Assembly (NCBI RefSeq): GCF_009455685.1
Contig: NZ_QPES01000001.1
Coordinates: forward strand, 3,100,001-3,164,000
Length of the DNA stretch: 64,000 bases
Direction: 5' to 3'
Source: Paraburkholderia hayleyella
GTDB taxonomy: Bacteria; Pseudomonadota; Gammaproteobacteria; Burkholderiales; Burkholderiaceae
Shown here one piece after another: positions 60,381-64,000 of this stretch. Position numbers and translations under genes: made by a program. The notes under the pieces are model-generated. The model was given only the letters and a program-made list of their open reading frames with translations. It was not told the origin of the DNA and did not search any database. How positions within the stretch are numbered: the stretch's first letter is position 1; the number at the start of each line of letters is the position of its first letter.

Positions 60381-62978
60381 TCAGTCGAGCGGCCAGGTTT
60401 CGCGGCTCACGGCCCTGACGGCCTGGGCTGACTCCAGCGCCAGCACATCCTGGGCACGTTGACGGCACAGCGCGTAATCCAGTTTGCGCACCCGCGCCTT
60501 GATGCCTGGCACCGACACCGGATCTACCGACAACTCCGTAACACCAAGCCCAACCAGCAGCGGTACCGCCAGCGGATCGCCTGCTAGCGCGCCACACACG
60601 CCCACCCATTTACCATGCTTGTGCGCCCCCTTCACGGTGTCCTCCACCAGCCGCAGCACGGCAGGATGCAAACCATCGGCCTGCGCCGCCAGATCGGCCT
60701 GGCAGCGATCCATCGCCAAGGTGTATTGCGTCAGGTCATTGGTACCAATCGACAGAAAATCCGCATGCCGCGCCAGTTGATCGGCAAGCAGCGCCGCCGA
60801 TGGCACTTCGATCATCACGCCGACTTCGATCGAACCCTCGCGGCCTGTTTCTCGCGCCAGCTCGTCAATGCGCTGCCGCAGATGGATCAGCTCACCTGCA
60901 TCCGTCACCATCGGCAACAGAATCCGCGCCCGGCCCACCGGCTGCACTGCCAGCAGACCGCGCAACTGGGTATCCAGCAAATCGGGGCGCACCTGCGCCA
61001 GACGGATGCCGCGCAAACCCAGCGCAGGATTCGTCTCAGGTGGCAGCGTCAGGTAATCGACCTCCTTGTCGGCCCCGACATCCAGTGTGCGAATAATCAC
61101 CGTGCGCCCTTGCAAGGCATCAACAATCGCCTGATAGCTCTGACGATGTTCATCAACACTGGGGGCCGTCTGGCGGTGAATAAATAACAGTTCCGTGCGC
61201 AGCAAACCCACGGCATCCGCACCGTTATCCAGTGCCACCTGCGCATCTTCGAGCGTGGCAATATTGGCCGCGACTTCGATGGCGCGGCCATCGGCCGTCG
61301 CCGCTGTTTGCCGGGAAGTCTGCAGGTTGGTTTCGCGCACATTTGCCTGGCGCGTGCGCTCAAGCCGCGCGCGTTCGATATCGAGTGCGGTAGGCGCATG
61401 TTCGAGCCGCCCATGTGTGGCGTCGACCACCACCTGAATGCCATCGGGAAGCGCATGCAACGCATCGCCCAGCGCCACCAGCGCAGGAATACCCGCCTGA
61501 CGCGCGATGATCGCGGCATGCGAAGTCGCTCCGCCGCGCGCCATCAGCAATGCCATCACACGCGAGCGATCCAGCGATGACAAATCGGACGGCGTGAATT
61601 CATCGGCAGCGAGGACCGCTTCGGCAGGCAATACACGCGCCGCTGTATTTGAATAGCCGAGTGCGCGTAGCACGCGTTTTTCGATATCGCGCAAATCGGC
61701 GGCACGTTCAGCCAGCAAGGTGTCTTCGATTTTGGCCAGAACCGCGATCTGCGCGCGGATCGCTTCGCGCCAGGCAAAACCCGCGCTTTTGCCCAGGCTA
61801 ACCAGATCGCGTGCGGCATCCAGCAGCGCGGGATCTTCGAGCAGCACGCGATGAACCGCGAAAATCCCCGCCTCGCCCACCGCGCCACGCTGCGAGGCAT
61901 CACGCACTGTGGCGTTGAGCTCGGCATCGACCTCCGCCAGAGCCTTGTCGAGCATCCGGCTTTCGGCGGCGGAAGTGCCGTTGGCTTTTTCCGGTGGATC
62001 GAGATCCATATCATTCCAGCGCACCAGCGTGCCGACCGCGATGCCCGGGGCTGCGCATACGCCCGCCAGGGTATTGGGCGGCAGCGGCTCTCCCGCCCCC
62101 AACACCGCAGGCGGCGGAGAAATTTGACGTGCGGGTTTTTCTTCGGCTTCGCCTGGCGCTGCACGCGTCAGCTCGCGTACAACCGCGTCGACTGCGGCAG
62201 CCGCCTGTGCGCCCGTGCCAACCAGTTCGATAGTCGCGCCTTCACCCGCGCCGAGACCCAGCAGACCCACCACACTTTCGATGGGTGCATGACGCCCTGC
62301 AAAATGCACCTCGACCCGCGCCTCAAAACCCCGCACGGCTTCACGCGCCCGCGCCGCGGGCCGTGCATGCAGCCCGCCCATATGCGTGAGCGTGAGCGCC
62401 TGACGCACGGCTTGCGCCGCCGCCTGCGACGATGGCGCGACGGCAGCATCAGCCACCTTCGCTGCGCTCGCATTGCTGCGCGCCCGCAACACGAGCAAGG
62501 GCGTCTGACCCGCATGCAACATGCCAGCCTGAGCCCGCTCAATGATTTCGAACGCATCCGAATTGGCCACCGCGATCACCGACACAAGGCTAGGCGCATG
62601 ACACGCCACAAAATCCTGGTCGAACTCGATCAGCACCTCGCCACAGCTGACCGTCGCACCTTGTTCGATCTTCGGCGTGAAACCTTCTCCTTTCAGCGCC
62701 ACCGTATCAATTCCAATGTGCAGCAAAATTTCGGCGCCTTCTGCTGTCAACAGCGTCAACGCATGGCCGGTGCGCGCGAGGTGCGTCACCGTTCCAGCGC
62801 AAGGCGCCACCAGCATGCCAGCCAACGGGTCGATCGCAATGCCGTCACCAAACATGCCGCCAGCAAATACCGGATCCGGCACGTTGGCCAGTGGCACGAC
62901 CGGGCCGCTCAGAGGCGCGAGCAAAACAGTCTGATCCAGAGGGGGATTCATCAAACGGGATTCATCAGCACGTCGCAT
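60381..62978 (-). CDS. PTS multiphosphoryl transfer protein (EIIA-HPr-EI fusion)
   Basis: One 865-residue cytosolic protein passing phosphate from PEP to NagE. EIIA-Glc-like domain at about 15-165 (His87 in AEILLHIGIDTV), HPr at about 193-275 (His204 in GGLHARPAAR), EI from about 305 (His487 in GGATSHAAIIAR; catalytic Cys in GVCGALAGDPLA). No separate ptsHI is needed for this sugar. Start 62978 follows the SIS gene stop by 12 bases; the in-frame ATG at 62951 is an alternative. Order SIS-ptsP-nagE indicates a GlcNAc operon. Confidence 0.95.
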   Translation of the reverse strand: MRRADESRLMNPPLDQTVLLAPLSGPVVPLANVPDPVFAGGMFGDGIAIDPLAGMLVAPCAGTVTHLARTGHALTLLTAEGAEILLHIGIDTVALKGEGFTPKIEQGATVSCGEVLIEFDQDFVACHAPSLVSVIAVANSDAFEIIERAQAGMLHAGQTPLLVLRARSNASAAKVADAAVAPSSQAAAQAVRQALTLTHMGGLHARPAARAREAVRGFEARVEVHFAGRHAPIESVVGLLGLGAGEGATIELVGTGAQAAAAVDAVVRELTRAAPGEAEEKPARQISPPPAVLGAGEPLPPNTLAGVCAAPGIAVGTLVRWNDMDLDPPEKANGTSAAESRMLDKALAEVDAELNATVRDASQRGAVGEAGIFAVHRVLLEDPALLDAARDLVSLGKSAGFAWREAIRAQIAVLAKIEDTLLAERAADLRDIEKRVLRALGYSNTAARVLPAEAVLAADEFTPSDLSSLDRSRVMALLMARGGATSHAAIIARQAGIPALVALGDALHALPDGIQVVVDATHGRLEHAPTALDIERARLERTRQANVRETNLQTSRQTAATADGRAIEVAANIATLEDAQVALDNGADAVGLLRTELLFIHRQTAPSVDEHRQSYQAIVDALQGRTVIIRTLDVGADKEVDYLTLPPETNPALGLRGIRLAQVRPDLLDTQLRGLLAVQPVGRARILLPMVTDAGELIHLRQRIDELARETGREGSIEVGVMIEVPSAALLADQLARHADFLSIGTNDLTQYTLAMDRCQADLAAQADGLHPAVLRLVEDTVKGAHKHGKWVGVCGALAGDPLAVPLLVGLGVTELSVDPVSVPGIKARVRKLDYALCRQRAQDVLALESAQAVRAVSRETWPLD

Positions 62979-62990
62979 GCGCTATCTCGC

Positions 62991-64000
62991 TCAGTGGGTT
63001 TCGGTGACTTTGTTTAGATGACGGGGCGCATCGGGATTACGCCCACGTGCAGCGGCAAGATCTGCGGCCATGACATAAAACGGAAGAATCGCAGCAATCG
63101 GATCCAGCGCCGGATGCGCGCTCAAGAGTAGCGGCAAGTTGGCTTCCGCCACATCGTGAGGCGCGGCCAGCAATACTCGCGCGCCCCGTGCCCGCATGTC
63201 GCGCGCCAGTTGAATCAGGCCCGCCTGCTCCGGCCCGCGCGGCGCGAACACCAGCAACGGATAATCACGTTCGATCAACTCCATCGGGCCATGGCGCACT
63301 TCGGCGCTCGAAAACGCCTCAGCCTGAATACCCGAGGTTTCCTTGAACTTGAGCGCGGCCTCCTGGGCAATCGCCAGCCCAAGCCCACGGCCGATCACAA
63401 TCATGCGTTCGACGTCATGCAATTCGTCCACGGCCCGCGTCCAGTCCAGTGCTCCTGCCTGGTGTAACGCTTCCGGCAGGGTTTTGAGCCCTGTGAGTAG
63501 CGCCTCGTCACCTTGCCAATGCGCCACCAGTTGAGCGGAGATCGAGAGCAGCGCTATATAGCTTTTGGTCGCCGCCACGCTCAGCTCGGGGCCCGCCAGT
63601 AACGGCAGATGCCATTCGCAAGCCTCTGCCAGCGGCGAACCGGGAGCATTCACGGCGGCGACGCTCAAGGCGCCTGCCGCGCGCAAGGCGCTCATCGTGC
63701 CAATCAGGTCCGGGCTTTTGCCCGACTGGGAAAAAGCCAGGGCAAGCTGACCCGAAACACGCAAGGGGGCTTGCTGCAGGGTCGCCACGGACATCGGCAG
63801 CGATGCCACCGGAACCCCCACGCGGCTCATGGTCAGGCTGGCGAAATAACTCGCCGCGTGGTCCGAGCTGCCGCGTGCAACCGTCAGCGCGACATAACGC
63901 GGCTGCTCAAGGAGCTTGCGCGCAAGTGCCTCCACGCGTGACATATCCGCTAACTGTGCAGCCACGACATCCGGGCAGGCCAACGCTTCATCAAGCATCT
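62991..64000 (-). CDS. SIS-domain glucosamine-6-phosphate deaminase (NagB-II/AgaS-like), 5' end outside window
   Basis: Two SIS domains like the isomerase half of GlmS but without the glutamine domain: VARGSSDHAASYFASLTMSR, AFSQSGKSPDLIGTM and GRGLGLAIAQEAALKFKETS. In GlcNAc gene clusters such proteins replace classical NagB and convert glucosamine 6-phosphate to fructose 6-phosphate plus ammonia; that assignment follows from context. The ATG at 63998 is 2 bases from the window edge and probably not the true start. It begins the ptsP-nagE operon. Confidence 0.85.
   Translation of the reverse strand, partial: MLDEALACPDVVAAQLADMSRVEALARKLLEQPRYVALTVARGSSDHAASYFASLTMSRVGVPVASLPMSVATLQQAPLRVSGQLALAFSQSGKSPDLIGTMSALRAAGALSVAAVNAPGSPLAEACEWHLPLLAGPELSVAATKSYIALLSISAQLVAHWQGDEALLTGLKTLPEALHQAGALDWTRAVDELHDVERMIVIGRGLGLAIAQEAALKFKETSGIQAEAFSSAEVRHGPMELIERDYPLLVFAPRGPEQAGLIQLARDMRARGARVLLAAPHDVAEANLPLLLSAHPALDPIAAILPFYVMAADLAAARGRNPDAPRHLNKVTETH

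Noticed and set aside
61851..63017. A 388-codon open frame antisense to the ptsP fusion
   Set aside because: Arg/His/Gln-rich shadow with no recognisable motif; the opposite strand has all PTS active-site residues.

Overview
The window is a GC-rich (roughly 60% by eye) chromosomal segment from a beta-proteobacterium of the Burkholderiaceae (Burkholderia/Paraburkholderia group). The assignment rests on gene order (obgE-proB-CNP1-rppH-proS, kdsD-kdsC-lptCAB-rpoN-hpf-ptsN-hprK-rapZ, ispE-tRNA-Gln-prs-rplY-pth), on protein sequences I recognise as Burkholderia-like, and on beta-proteobacterial traits such as HprK next to PtsN and a CIRCE element before rpoH. Genus is not resolved. Most of the window is conserved housekeeping sequence; no CRISPR array, rRNA operon, prophage or large unknown gene cluster is visible.

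Layout. 1-7.3 kb: proS (cut by the window edge), rppH, a CNP1-like lipoprotein, then on the other strand rplU-rpmA, obgE and proB, and ispB. 7.4-10.3 kb is a small accessory patch beside tRNA-Pro(CGG): an RHH/ParE toxin-antitoxin pair, an IS3-type OrfA remnant, a DUF1254/DUF1214 gene that has lost its 5' end next to that remnant, and an exported beta-rich protein. 10.3-16 kb holds two MDR-superfamily oxidoreductases, a methyltransferase, an alpha/beta hydrolase with a cysteine in the nucleophile elbow and a MASE1-PAS membrane sensor. 16-27.4 kb: ssb, an MFS exporter, uvrA, an AI-2E-family permease, purU, a DUF4743-Nudix protein, a LysE exporter, apt and a CPA2 antiporter.

27.5-36.9 kb is a long co-directional block for Kdo synthesis (kdsD, kdsC), LPS export (lptC, lptA, lptB) and the sigma-54/nitrogen-PTS module (rpoN, hpf, ptsN, hprK, rapZ), followed by a LON-domain protein. 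37-48.3 kb: mutY, a frameshifted mutM, a TPR protein with lolB and ispE, tRNA-Gln(TTG), prs, rplY, pth, a YfhL-type ferredoxin, coaD, rsmD and ftsY. 48.3-53.6 kb: a zeta-class GST isomerase with an FAH-family hydrolase, ybiB, leuA behind a long structured leader with a candidate 32-codon ORF, and an NTF2-like protein. 53.9-58.4 kb: rpoH (GTG start, perfect CIRCE upstream) and a complete cytochrome bd operon cydP-cydA-cydB-cydX. 58.5-64 kb: an N-acetylglucosamine PTS operon, reading leftward: a SIS-domain deaminase, an EIIA-HPr-EI fusion and a EIICB with an additional degenerate EIIB domain.

The signals most worth checking are the single-base frameshift in mutM next to mutY, the perfect CIRCE at rpoH, the terminator-like hairpin 37 nt before rplY, the leuA leader with its small ORF, the IS-damaged patch at tRNA-Pro, the Cys-nucleophile hydrolase and the degenerate second EIIB domain of NagE. 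None of these clearly amounts to a new multi-gene system.
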